Below, piece by piece: positions 1 to 7,266 of a stretch of DNA of 12,443 nucleotides. This DNA is from Thalassotalea_E sp964620605 (GTDB lineage: Bacteria > Pseudomonadota > Gammaproteobacteria > Enterobacterales > Alteromonadaceae). The stretch covers positions 1 to 12,443 of the forward strand of contig CAZUHQ010000111.1 in assembly GCA_964620605.1 (NCBI GenBank), written 5' to 3'. Every line of letters begins with the position of its first letter. Positions within the stretch are counted from its first letter, which is position 1. The position numbers and the translations under genes were made by a program. The notes below the pieces were generated by a model, which was not told where the DNA came from, did no database searches, and saw only the letters and a list, made by a program, of their open reading frames with translations.

Positions 1-352
1 CCCCGATCACTGAAAGTTGCTGCTGTGGCTGCTGATAATACGCACTGGCTAATTGAAATAGTTGCTGATTCAACCGATAAAATTCAATCACAGGTACAGT
101 AAAGCCTGAGGCAGATTGCATCATAGCAAGACTGCCATGTTCGCGACTGTTATTCGTTTCAACCAAAATCAAATGACAATCCGCGGCTAATGCCTGTGGA
201 ATAAATACTCGCCCCTGAGCTGTTGTGCCATTAACCGCGCAGAAAATATCACCGGCAGCTAAAGCGCGACTATCGTTTACTAACTGGCGCTTTTGTTCGC
301 TAAGCGCTAGCTCAACCTTAATAGCAAATTGCGCGAGTAACTTGGCAATCAT
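1..352 (-). CDS. murE: MurE, UDP-MurNAc-tripeptide synthetase (C-terminal part outside window)
   Basis: This cytoplasmic ligase adds meso-diaminopimelate (in gammaproteobacteria) to UDP-MurNAc-L-Ala-D-Glu during peptidoglycan precursor synthesis. Only the first 117 codons are present. They begin MIAKLLAQF and contain VNDSRAL, the Mur-family substrate-binding DSR motif, followed by GDIFCAVNG, GRVFIPQAL and LILVE, which is the usual N-terminal MurE domain. The window ends at LSVIG, just before the expected ATP-binding TGTNGKT loop. The ATG at 352 lies 13 bases after the ftsI stop. No strong Shine-Dalgarno is visible, so translational coupling to ftsI is plausible. The identity rests on the N-terminal domain plus its place directly after ftsI in the dcw order. 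MurF would be the main alternative, but it follows murE in this cluster. Confidence 0.93.
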   Translation of the reverse strand, partial: MIAKLLAQFAIKVELALSEQKRQLVNDSRALAAGDIFCAVNGTTAQGRVFIPQALAADCHLILVETNNSREHGSLAMMQSASGFTVPVIEFYRLNQQLFQLASAYYQQPQQQLSVIG

Positions 353-365
353 TTTACCGTCAGAG

Positions 366-2105
366 CTACACACTGGTTAACTCCTTGGCCTGAGGGGCAT
401 TAGCTACCTGAGTCGCATTATCCGGGGCAATATTTAACAGCCGCAGTGCTCCTTTCATCACACGGGAAAACACTGGCGCTGCCACTTCGCCGCCATGGTA
501 TAAATCGCCACCTGGTTCATTAATCACTACCACTACGGCAAGCTCAGGTTTAGTGATCGGCGCGACACCGGCAAATAAACCGACATAGTCGTTACCATAC
601 CCCCCGGCAACCGCCTTAATCGCAGTACCGGTTTTACCACCCACGCGATAACCAGGCACTTTCGCCAACGGCGTGTGTTCGTTGACTACAGCTTCAAGCA
701 TAGGCAGTAATTTTGCGGTATTGGCTTTAGAGAAAATACGTTCTTTAGCTAACCCTGTATTATCAGTTTTTTCTTGTTTAATAATTGATAAAGGAACTTT
801 AACGCCGCCATTGCCGAGTGCAGAATAAAAACGCGCTAATTGCAATGGCGTTGCTGCTACACCATGACCCCAGGAGAGGGTAGCCAGTTCAAACTGCGAC
901 CAGCGGCTGCGATCATGCATAATACCTGAGCTTTCCCCTATCAGGCCGGTGCCGGTTTCTTCACCAAAGCCGGCATCAAAAAACTTATCCAGTAAATATT
1001 CTTTCGGCACCGACAATGCCAGTTTAGTGGTGCCCATATTAGAAGAATGCACCAGAATGTCGGTGATCGATAACTTGCCGCGGTTAACAGGATCGCTAAC
1101 CCGACTACCACCTAAGCGCATCCAGCCAGGAGAAGTATTAATCACAGTATCCGCTTCAATCGATCCAAACTCCATCGCAGTCAAAACGGTTAACGGTTTC
1201 AATGTTGAACCCGGCTCGTAAAAGTCGGTTATCGCGCGGTTTCTGAATCTGTGAATCGCGGTATTAGAACGGTTATTCGGGTTAAACGACGGGCTGTTAG
1301 CTAACGCGAGAATTTCACCGCTGTGAACATTCGTAACCACCACAGATCCTGAAGATGCTTTAAACGCTTTTACCGCCCCTTTTAATTCTTGATAAGCCAG
1401 TGCCTGAATACGCTGATCTATGCTTAACGTTAAGTCCTGCGGCTGTACTGACTCGACATCTTCAAGCACTTCAATGCGATGACCTTTGGCATCTTTACGA
1501 TAGCGCTTTTTACCATTCTCACCAGTTAACAGCTGATTATAAACCCGCTCAACCCCTTCGATGCCTTTATCATCAACATTGGTAAAACCTACAAGGTGCG
1601 CACTGATCTCCCCCGCAGGATAAAAGCGTTTTGACTCTTTCCTTAAGTAAATACCAGGAATTTTTAGCTGTTTAATATAATTTGCCATCGCCGGCGATAC
1701 CTGACGTTCGACATAAACAAAACGTTTCGCCGGATTGCGAGTGACCCGTTCTTTAATTTTGTTAACATTTTTATCTAAAACATCCGCCAACGCCTGCCAG
1801 TGATCTACCATGGCCAGAGCATTGTTTTCCATAATAATTTTAGGATCTGCCCACACGGTTTCCACCGGCACACTAACCGCCAGCTCATGACCATTGCGAT
1901 CAACAATAGAACCACGATGTACCTTGTTCGATGCAGTTCTTAACGAGCGCATATCCCCTTGTTTTTTCAACATATCAGGCTCTATCACCTGAATATAGGC
2001 GGTGCGGGCAGCAAGACCGGCATAAACAAGCGCAATCACAACCAGCACGAGGTAAAACCGCCATGCCACTGTTGTAGGTTGATATTTTGCCGTTTTCTTA
2101 TTCAC
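366..2105 (-). CDS. ftsI: FtsI / PBP3, septal peptidoglycan transpeptidase
   Basis: FtsI is the class B penicillin-binding protein that cross-links septal peptidoglycan in the divisome with FtsW, FtsL, FtsB and FtsQ. The 579-residue protein has a short cytoplasmic N-terminus, one membrane anchor at about residues 15-34, and the non-catalytic domain signature RGSIVDRNG at 64-72. The transpeptidase domain shows the nucleophile Ser300 in GSTLKP, the SxN motif Ser354-Ser-Asn356 and the KTGT motif at 491-494, so it should be active and beta-lactam sensitive. The length is typical of the family. The start is GTG at 2105, supported by GAAGGT four bases upstream. It begins 12 bases after the ftsL stop and ends 13 bases before murE, consistent with one operon. 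Confidence 0.97.
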   Translation of the reverse strand: MNKKTAKYQPTTVAWRFYLVLVVIALVYAGLAARTAYIQVIEPDMLKKQGDMRSLRTASNKVHRGSIVDRNGHELAVSVPVETVWADPKIIMENNALAMVDHWQALADVLDKNVNKIKERVTRNPAKRFVYVERQVSPAMANYIKQLKIPGIYLRKESKRFYPAGEISAHLVGFTNVDDKGIEGVERVYNQLLTGENGKKRYRKDAKGHRIEVLEDVESVQPQDLTLSIDQRIQALAYQELKGAVKAFKASSGSVVVTNVHSGEILALANSPSFNPNNRSNTAIHRFRNRAITDFYEPGSTLKPLTVLTAMEFGSIEADTVINTSPGWMRLGGSRVSDPVNRGKLSITDILVHSSNMGTTKLALSVPKEYLLDKFFDAGFGEETGTGLIGESSGIMHDRSRWSQFELATLSWGHGVAATPLQLARFYSALGNGGVKVPLSIIKQEKTDNTGLAKERIFSKANTAKLLPMLEAVVNEHTPLAKVPGYRVGGKTGTAIKAVAGGYGNDYVGLFAGVAPITKPELAVVVVINEPGGDLYHGGEVAAPVFSRVMKGALRLLNIAPDNATQVANAPQAKELTSV

Positions 2106-2117
2106 GCTTACCTTCGT

Positions 2118-2429
2118 TTAATTTCTGACAATCACTTCGGATTGCACCGTTGGTCTTACCATGTTTAATAATTTCTCAGCCTTGCTTTCTATCGCGCTGT
2201 GTTCAGCCAGGCTGTTTTGTTCGAGCAGTAAATTGCGCCATTCAATATCCAGTTCATCCCGTTCGGCTAGAAGCTGCTCTAACTCACTAGTACTCTGACG
2301 ATTTAAATGGGTGAAATAAATCACCGAAAATGCCGACACTACCACTAACAGCAACAGCAGGTATGACAGCAAGTGTTGCTTAATGTCATGCCATACTTCG
2401 AACGCCAGCACGACCTTTGCGCTCGCCAT
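2118..2429 (-). CDS. ftsL: FtsL, divisome bitopic membrane protein
   Basis: FtsL forms the FtsQLB complex that activates FtsWI septal synthesis. The 103-residue protein has a cytoplasmic N-terminus, a single hydrophobic segment at about residues 20-40 and a periplasmic stretch at 48-92 rich in spaced leucines and charges, as expected for the coiled coil that pairs with FtsB. The C-terminal LLNMVRPTVQSEVIV resembles the conserved end of gammaproteobacterial FtsL. Primary sequence conservation of FtsL is low, so topology and synteny between rsmH and ftsI carry most of the weight. The ATG follows the rsmH stop after only two bases, suggesting translational coupling. Confidence 0.93.
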   Translation of the reverse strand: MASAKVVLAFEVWHDIKQHLLSYLLLLLVVVSAFSVIYFTHLNRQSTSELEQLLAERDELDIEWRNLLLEQNSLAEHSAIESKAEKLLNMVRPTVQSEVIVRN

Positions 2430-2431
2430 AA

Positions 2432-3373
2432 TTAATCCGCTAAACGCTCTGCAACTCGCATTACTGAGCTGCGCGCCCTGACATTCTCTGTTACTTCCTG
2501 CTTGGACGGCTTTTGCTTGCGACCAATCAGGCTCAATTTTTTACCTTTATTCAATTCTTCTTCGCTGATCGGCAAACCCCGTGGCACCTGCTTACCTTGT
2601 GAGTGCTTTTTCATAAACTGTTTTACCAGGCGGTCTTCAAGTGAATGAAAGCTGATCACTACCAAACGTCCGCCAGGTTTTAGCACCTTAAGCGCGGCAT
2701 TAAGGGCTTTTTCGATCTGCTCTAATTCACTGTTAATATAGATACGGATCGCCTGAAAGCAGCGAGTTGCCGGATGTTTTTTGATCTCACGCTGCGGTGC
2801 AGTTTTCTTAATCAACTCTGCCAGCTCGCTGGTGCGAGTCAGCGGTGATTCATCCCGGGTATCAACGATAGCATTGGCAATGCGCCAGGCGTGCTTTTCT
2901 TCACCAAAGGTTTTTAGCACCCAGCTGATATCTTCAACATCGGCAGTCGCTAACCACTGTGCCGCCGTTTGGCCACGCGTGGTATCCATGCGCATATCGA
3001 GCGGGCCATCTTTCATAAAGCTAAAACCCCGTTCGGCCTGATCCAGTTGCGGAGAAGAAACCCCAAGGTCGAGTAAAATGCCGTCTACCTGGCCTAACAG
3101 CTGATGTTTTGCTGCAATCGATTCAAGTTCGGCAAAGCCATAGTGTTCGATGCCAAAACGCTTATCATCAGCAAACTTCTTTGCCGCTTCAATTGCTGTT
3201 GGATCTCTATCTATGGCAATTAAACGCCCCCGTTCAGAGAGCTTAGTGAGGATAAGTCCCGAGTGGCCGCCGCGACCAAAGGTACAATCGATATAAATAC
3301 CGTCTGCTTGTATCGCGAGTCCTGTCGTTGCTTCGTCAAGCAACACAGAAATGTGAGACTTATCTGTTTGCAT
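2432..3373 (-). CDS. rsmH: RsmH (MraW), 16S rRNA C1402 N4-methyltransferase
   Basis: RsmH uses S-adenosylmethionine to methylate N4 of C1402 in the 16S rRNA P-site region. The 313-residue protein carries the family hallmarks: HISVLLDEA near residue 7, the SAM-binding loop DCTFGRGGHS at 29-38, AIDRDP at 53-58, LLDLGVSSPQLD at 100-111, GPLDMRMD at 123-130 and ISFHSLEDR at 240-248, with the usual C-terminal RARSSVMRVAER. The length matches the family. The ATG at 3373 lies 34 bases after the mraZ stop. The ribosome-binding site is weak. The second position after mraZ is the standard dcw order. Confidence 0.98.
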   Translation of the reverse strand: MQTDKSHISVLLDEATTGLAIQADGIYIDCTFGRGGHSGLILTKLSERGRLIAIDRDPTAIEAAKKFADDKRFGIEHYGFAELESIAAKHQLLGQVDGILLDLGVSSPQLDQAERGFSFMKDGPLDMRMDTTRGQTAAQWLATADVEDISWVLKTFGEEKHAWRIANAIVDTRDESPLTRTSELAELIKKTAPQREIKKHPATRCFQAIRIYINSELEQIEKALNAALKVLKPGGRLVVISFHSLEDRLVKQFMKKHSQGKQVPRGLPISEEELNKGKKLSLIGRKQKPSKQEVTENVRARSSVMRVAERLAD

Positions 3374-3407
3374 TTTTATAAACGCCGTTTTGTTGTAATT
3401 CTATTGG

Positions 3408-3866
3408 TTATAAAGACAGATCAAGTAATCGTTCTGTTAGTTCAATTTCACCCGACTGTATTTTCGCTATGCCTTGCTGCATTTGTGCTTGCCAGGCCTG
3501 CTCACTCCAAATTTCAAATTTTTTCAGCTGACCAACCAACATAATATTCTTTTCCAAGCCTGCATGGTTACGCAGCGGACCATTGATTAATAAGCGACCA
3601 CTCTTATCAATTTCACAGTCAGAAGCGTTGCCTAACAATACCTGCTGTAACAGTCTTTCTTGCGGATTCATACTCGATAATCCACAAAGTTTTAATTCAA
3701 TTTCTTCCCATTCAGGAACTGGATAAAGCAATAAACAAGGATGTTGGATATCAACGGTACAGACCATTTTTCCCTGGCAATCAGCAAATAGCTCTTCGCG
3801 ATACCGAGTTGGTATCGTGATCCTATTTTTACTGTCAAGCGTGATTGCGCTGGTGCCTCTGAACAT
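3408..3866 (-). CDS. mraZ: MraZ, transcriptional regulator of the dcw cluster
   Basis: MraZ is a ring-forming DNA-binding protein. In Escherichia coli it represses its own operon by binding tandem TGGG-type boxes upstream of mraZ. The 152-residue protein has two SpoVT/AbrB-like halves, each with the DxxxR core: Asp11-Ser-Lys-Asn-Arg15 followed by ITIPTRYR, and Asp87-Lys-Ser-Gly-Arg91 followed by LLINGPLR. MFRGTSAITLDSKNRITIP is the canonical N-terminus. The ATG at 3866 has AGGG only a few bases upstream, a short spacing that may keep translation low. It is the first gene of the minus-strand dcw operon and has a matching operator directly upstream. Confidence 0.98.
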   Translation of the reverse strand: MFRGTSAITLDSKNRITIPTRYREELFADCQGKMVCTVDIQHPCLLLYPVPEWEEIELKLCGLSSMNPQERLLQQVLLGNASDCEIDKSGRLLINGPLRNHAGLEKNIMLVGQLKKFEIWSEQAWQAQMQQGIAKIQSGEIELTERLLDLSL

Positions 3867-3897
3867 AACCCTATTTTTATTTTTGCGATCTACCTAG

Positions 3898-3922
3898 ATC
3901 CACAATTTCCCACTTTTCTCCA
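3898..3922 (-). promoter_or_regulatory. MraZ operator: three TGGG/TGGA boxes at 10-base period
   Basis: Read on the minus strand, boxes TGGAG (3922-3918), TGGGA (3912-3908) and TGGAT (3902-3898) are separated by exactly five bases each. This is the arrangement established for E. coli MraZ binding (TGGG repeats with 5-base spacers). The array starts just downstream of the predicted transcription start of the promoter at 3932-3961, so a MraZ ring bound here could block early transcription. The repeats are seen directly; the function is inferred from the family. Confidence 0.85.
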
Positions 3923-3931
3923 CATTGATAC

Positions 3932-3961
3932 AGTTTAGTGAGTAAAGTAAAGTGATGTCAA
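3932..3961 (-). promoter_or_regulatory. Predicted sigma-70 promoter of the dcw operon (Pmra)
   Basis: On the minus strand a perfect -35 box TTGACA (3961-3956) is followed after 18 bases by TAAACT (3937-3932), a four-of-six match to the -10 consensus. Transcription would start near 3925, immediately before the MraZ boxes and about 60 bases upstream of mraZ. The position relative to mraZ and its operator fits the known Pmra layout. Confidence 0.7.
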
Positions 3962-4032
3962 GCAAAGAATGGTTATTTTAATCGCCACGATCACTAATAA
4001 AATTAGGGCTTATAAGGAAGTTGATGTTTTTG

Positions 4033-4057
4033 TGGGGTTTTGTGGATCTGTGTCCCA
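4033..4057 (+). promoter_or_regulatory. Second MraZ-type box array, opposite orientation
   Basis: On the plus strand TGGGG (4033-4037) and TGGAT (4043-4047) have the same five-base spacing as the mraZ operator. At the next 10-base step (4053-4057) lies TCCCA, the same box inverted. The array is about 110 bases upstream of the mraZ operator and about 290 bases upstream of the divergent HD-GYP gene. It may be a distal MraZ site or a chance T/G-rich repeat. Confidence 0.4.
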
Positions 4058-4348
4058 AAAACTGGCAAAAGATTAATTTTTTACTGATCTATTTGAGATA
4101 AAAATGCTGATTTTAGTAACCAGGAGTGGATACCTAGAAGGTTGAAATTGCGATAAGACTAATATTTTACCTTAAATTAAAGCATAGGGCACAACACTTT
4201 TTACAAGAGTATGTTTAATTTTAACGCTTTTAAACAGTGGCAGGAAAAAACATGACTGGGTAGTCTAGTTCTGGTATTTTGATATTCTTTGTTTCAATTA
4301 ATAAGTAACAAGCCTTGAATAATGGGCTTAGGGTTGTAGTTATTTTTT
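4058..4348. other. AT-rich gene-free stretch upstream of the HD-GYP gene
   Basis: This is the rest of the 482-base divergent gap between mraZ and the HD-GYP gene. No reading frame, tRNA or convincing hairpin is seen. It should contain the HD-GYP promoter. A weak candidate is TTGATA at 4279-4284 with TAAGTA 17 bases later (4302-4307), which matches the -10 consensus poorly. The HD-GYP start at 4349 has no good Shine-Dalgarno: the nearest purine-rich motif (AGGG, 4330-4333) is 15 bases away. Confidence 0.5.
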
Positions 4349-5500
4349 ATGATTGTCGAGCTTAAATTATCTGAAGTATCAATTGGTCATTATGTAGTCG
4401 ATATTGCTACACAATCAGGTTCTTTTACTTTGTCGGCTCCTGGCCATATAAAAAGTGACGCTGTGATCCTTCATTTGAAAAGTAAAGGTGTTGAGTCAGT
4501 TCTTATCGATAAATCGAAGACCAAGCAGTTAAAGAGCGCCCCCAAAGATCGCGAAACCATAGCTGCTGAAGTTAAACAAGCAAAGGTACTTTTTGATCAG
4601 TCCAAATCAATCCAGAAAAAAGTATTTGCAGATGCCTTAAATGGCTGTGATTTAGATCTAGAGCCGGTTATAGATATTACCAATAAAACTGTAGATACAG
4701 TTTTCAACAACCCAGACTCTTTGGCTTGCGTGATCAATATTAGAGAAAAAGATGAATACTTGCTGGAGCATTCGGTAGCGGTATGTGTCTACATGAGTAT
4801 ATTTGCTCGCTACCTTAATATCAGTAAAAAAGTAGTTCAACACCTGTCAATTGGTGCTTTTTTACATGATATAGGAAAAATAATGATACCTGATGAGATT
4901 TTAAATAAGCCAGGCAAGTTAACAGATGCTGAATTTACTGTGATGAAAACTCATGCTAATCACTCTATCGATATCATTAAAAAAACACCTGGCATATCAA
5001 AACTCAGTTTAGAAGTTGCAGCTTTACATCATGAAAAATTAAACGGTCATGGATACCCTTATAATGTAAAAGGTGAGGATATTTCTAAGTTTGGCCGCAT
5101 GATTGCTATTTGTGATATTTTCGATGCGCTAACTGCAAACAGGGTGTATAAAGAGGGCTTTACTCATATGAAAGCTTTTAGCATCCTAAGAGAATTAGTA
5201 AAAGAAAATCATTTGGATGAGGGCCTGGTTGAAGAATTTATACGCTGTGTAGGCGCATTTCCTGTAGGCTCATTAGTACAGCTTAATTCAAAAAAGCTGG
5301 CAATTGTTGAACAAAGAAATAACGAAGATCCCACTACCCCTACAGTACGTTCCTTTTATAGTGTCAAACTTAGACACTATCTTAATACCCAAGATATTGA
5401 TTTAAGTAAAACTGACGACTTTATTGTTAAAAGTGTAAGAGCCGATGATTTTGATTTAGATATGAAAAAAATCACTGAAATGTTATTAATGGAAGGGTAA
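4349..5500 (+). CDS. HD-GYP domain cyclic-di-GMP phosphodiesterase
   Basis: The 383-residue soluble protein is a predicted phosphodiesterase that degrades cyclic-di-GMP, a second messenger controlling motility and biofilm formation. Residues 1-130 match the small N-terminal domain (DUF3391 type) common in gammaproteobacterial HD-GYP proteins, beginning with KLSEVSIGHYVVDI. The catalytic domain shows His141, the HD pair His173-Asp174 in LHDIGK, KTH with His202, His227-His228, the signature HGYP at 234-237, and DIFDALT with Asp256 and Asp259. All metal and signature positions that can be judged are intact. There is no sensor, receiver or membrane segment, so the input signal is unknown. It stands alone on its strand, divergent from mraZ and convergent with the permease gene, and is visibly more AT-rich than the dcw genes. 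A hairpin (GAAGG, GTAA loop, CCTTC, 5492-5505) overlaps the stop codon but lacks a T-run. Confidence 0.93.
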   Translation: MIVELKLSEVSIGHYVVDIATQSGSFTLSAPGHIKSDAVILHLKSKGVESVLIDKSKTKQLKSAPKDRETIAAEVKQAKVLFDQSKSIQKKVFADALNGCDLDLEPVIDITNKTVDTVFNNPDSLACVINIREKDEYLLEHSVAVCVYMSIFARYLNISKKVVQHLSIGAFLHDIGKIMIPDEILNKPGKLTDAEFTVMKTHANHSIDIIKKTPGISKLSLEVAALHHEKLNGHGYPYNVKGEDISKFGRMIAICDIFDALTANRVYKEGFTHMKAFSILRELVKENHLDEGLVEEFIRCVGAFPVGSLVQLNSKKLAIVEQRNNEDPTTPTVRSFYSVKLRHYLNTQDIDLSKTDDFIVKSVRADDFDLDMKKITEMLLMEG

Positions 5501-5828
5501 CCTTCTAACGTAATAATTTGTAATGATTACTACTTTTATCATTACTCTCAGTAATTAAAGCTATTTTGACAGCGCAGAACAAAGGTATTTACTGGCTAAA
5601 CTACAAAGCTGTGGTCAATATGGCTTGACTACTTCATTTATACCTAAGTAGTACCTAATAAATTTGCCTAAACTGTTCAACCATCACACCAAGCTATACA
5701 TAATATTTCTAGACTTAGCTTATTCATGACCATCTGGTGACAATATTGTCAATTGTCACCAGTAGATAGCAATTAACATCTAATGCCCCTTGGCAATAAA
5801 GCAAGTGAATGTCGCTAGTGCAATTAAA
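5501..5828. other. Convergent intergenic region without a gene
   Basis: This 328-base gap separates the converging HD-GYP and permease genes. It has no plausible coding frame. An 8-base AT-rich inverted repeat (5520-5527 and 5538-5545, 10-base loop) follows the HD-GYP stop and could be a weak terminator, but no T-run follows it. TACCTAA occurs twice around 5641-5657. The striking palindrome at 5734-5762 is listed separately. No clear intrinsic terminator is seen for either gene. Confidence 0.6.
5734..5762. repeat. Compact palindrome built of three TGACAAT/ATTGTCA heptamers
   Basis: An 11-base perfect inverted repeat (5734-5744 and 5752-5762, 7-base centre) carries TGACAAT (5738-5744), ATTGTCA (5745-5751) and ATTGTCA again (5752-5758), flanked by CTGG and CCAG. 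The first two heptamers form a 14-base perfect palindrome and the last two are a tandem direct repeat. There is no T-run on either side, so it is a poor intrinsic terminator. A protein-binding site or a stable RNA hairpin at the end of convergent transcripts is possible. Confidence 0.75.
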
Positions 5829-6713
5829 CTAAATTTTAATGCCAACAAACCCTATCACTAACAGCCAAAATGCAAAAAATAACTTGAGCTTAGTTGCAGA
5901 TAAATAACTGACCAGGGTTTTCGCTAAAATCCCCCCTAAAACAGCCCCAGGGCCAGCAAATAGTACCACCTGCCAGTAAACATTAAATGCTACTAAGGTA
6001 TGTTGACTAATCGCCGACCACACGGTAAATGCAGAAACAATAACCGCAGCAGCTACCGCCATAGTGACATCAAAACGGCGTAAGATCAGGTAAATTGCCA
6101 ATAGCTCGCCAACCCCCACCGACAGCCAGGCAGTAATGCCGCCACCAGCTATACCTATAGCGACTAACGCGAAATAATCAAAAGACTTTATCTGGCTACG
6201 TTCTCTTGACGCCTTAACAAAATAAACACTAATAACGATAAACAAACCAAGTAGCAGAGAAAACCAGCTAAAACTTTGATGCAAACTCGATGGCGCCGCA
6301 ATGCTTTTACCATAAACCAGCCAGATCCCTAGAATAGCGCTAATGGTGGTCACACTAATAATGCGCTTAAAACCAAACCATAATCGCAATTCGGTTTTTT
6401 CTTGTCGATAATGCAGCCACCAGGTAACTGCACCGGCGGTCATACCAAAACACTGGATGGCAAAGCTGGTGGCGATCGCCTGTTGTTCGGTAAATGCCAA
6501 TTCGTTAAATGCCGGAATAAACACTACACCACCACCGGCACCAGTTGAACTGGCAAAAATAGCGCCGAGCATACCAAGTAAACTAAACAAGCTGTAATCG
6601 GCTAACTGGCTCAAGGGCAGTGAAGAATAAGCTATGGCTAACAGCCAAAGACTGACAAAAGGCAAAATAAACTTGGCACTGGATAAGCGAAAGGAATTTG
6701 ATTGGCTAGACAT
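5829..6713 (-). CDS. TauE/SafE family sulfite/anion permease
   Basis: The 294-residue integral membrane protein belongs to the TauE/SafE (DUF81) family. Members move small anions such as sulfite or organosulfur compounds across the inner membrane; the substrate here cannot be read from sequence. It has about eight hydrophobic segments in two similar halves. Each half carries the glycine-rich signature: STGAGGGVVFIPA at 56-68 followed by QAIATS, and GIAGGGITAW at 187-196 followed by GVGELLAIYLILRR. The family motif GPGAVLGGILA lies at 254-264. The length is slightly above the usual 250-270 because of a longer N-terminus. The ATG at 6713 lies six bases after the stop of the YcxB-like gene, so the two are probably co-transcribed. 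The ribosome-binding site is poor, suggesting coupling to the upstream gene. Confidence 0.9.
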   Translation of the reverse strand: MSSQSNSFRLSSAKFILPFVSLWLLAIAYSSLPLSQLADYSLFSLLGMLGAIFASSTGAGGGVVFIPAFNELAFTEQQAIATSFAIQCFGMTAGAVTWWLHYRQEKTELRLWFGFKRIISVTTISAILGIWLVYGKSIAAPSSLHQSFSWFSLLLGLFIVISVYFVKASRERSQIKSFDYFALVAIGIAGGGITAWLSVGVGELLAIYLILRRFDVTMAVAAAVIVSAFTVWSAISQHTLVAFNVYWQVVLFAGPGAVLGGILAKTLVSYLSATKLKLFFAFWLLVIGFVGIKI

Positions 6714-6719
6714 AAGAAA

Positions 6720-7208
6720 CTAGTGTTGTAGCTTTTGCGTCTGGCTCGCCAAAAACGCCGCTGCCTCAGTCGATAGCACACTGGCGGAAATATAATTTCT
6801 GCCGTTCTTATGTTCTAAAATCCAGCCCAGCTCGGTTCGATTTAACGCCTGAATATCCTGCCATAACAACTGCTGCTGACCATACAACGATGATGTATTA
6901 ATGCCATTGTCATCTATGTTTAATGTGATTTCGTTGTTTGCGGTTTTACCCAACAGCTGGCGGAAAATCCACCAGGGCTTTTGATAATACACGCTGAGCG
7001 CTTCCACCAGCCCTAAAACAAAGATAAACCAGGCAACATAGATGTTTAGCGGGGTAAATATCACTAACACTGCACCAAATAAGCAAAAAAACAATGCCTT
7101 GGCATATGCGCGCCAGGAATGATCTTCTGTCACGGATTGCTGATAACATTCGAGAAAATAAGGTTTATTAAGCACATATTTAGCGGTAAAGAGAGTTCTA
7201 TTGGTCAT
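6720..7208 (-). CDS. YcxB-like small membrane protein
   Basis: The 162-residue protein has two adjacent membrane segments at about 37-52 and 55-75. A cytoplasmic domain follows at roughly 95-150 and includes TLNIDDNGI, LLWQDIQALNRTELGWIL and NGRNYISASVLS. This matches the YcxB-like family in layout: a two-helix hairpin, then a small beta-rich domain with W-x-D-I and a late hydrophobic strand. The function of this family is unknown. It is the first gene of a likely two-gene operon with the TauE/SafE permease, six bases away, so it may assist or regulate that transporter (inference). The upstream 144 bases hold nested inverted repeats that could regulate the pair. No strong Shine-Dalgarno is visible before the ATG at 7208. 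Confidence 0.8.
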   Translation of the reverse strand: MTNRTLFTAKYVLNKPYFLECYQQSVTEDHSWRAYAKALFFCLFGAVLVIFTPLNIYVAWFIFVLGLVEALSVYYQKPWWIFRQLLGKTANNEITLNIDDNGINTSSLYGQQQLLWQDIQALNRTELGWILEHKNGRNYISASVLSTEAAAFLASQTQKLQH

Positions 7209-7223
7209 AAAGTTCTAAAATAA

Positions 7224-7255
7224 GCTTCACATAACTCATTAAAAAGACGTGAAGC
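7224..7255. repeat. Inverted repeat in the ycxB-like leader
   Basis: GCTTCAC at 7224-7230 is the exact complement of GTGAAGC at 7249-7255, with an 18-base AT-rich centre. It lies 16-47 bases upstream of the YcxB-like start, so it could form a leader hairpin or bind a dimeric regulator. Seven-base arms could also arise by chance. Confidence 0.4.
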
Positions 7256-7266
7256 ACATTCTAGCG

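Noticed and set aside
949..1221. Plus-strand reading frames inside ftsI and rsmH
   Set aside because: They lie antisense to well-conserved genes, carry no recognisable domain and have no supporting ribosome-binding sites.
5784..5795. TGCC/GGCA hairpin as terminator of the permease gene
   Set aside because: The four-base stem is too weak and no T-run follows on the minus strand.
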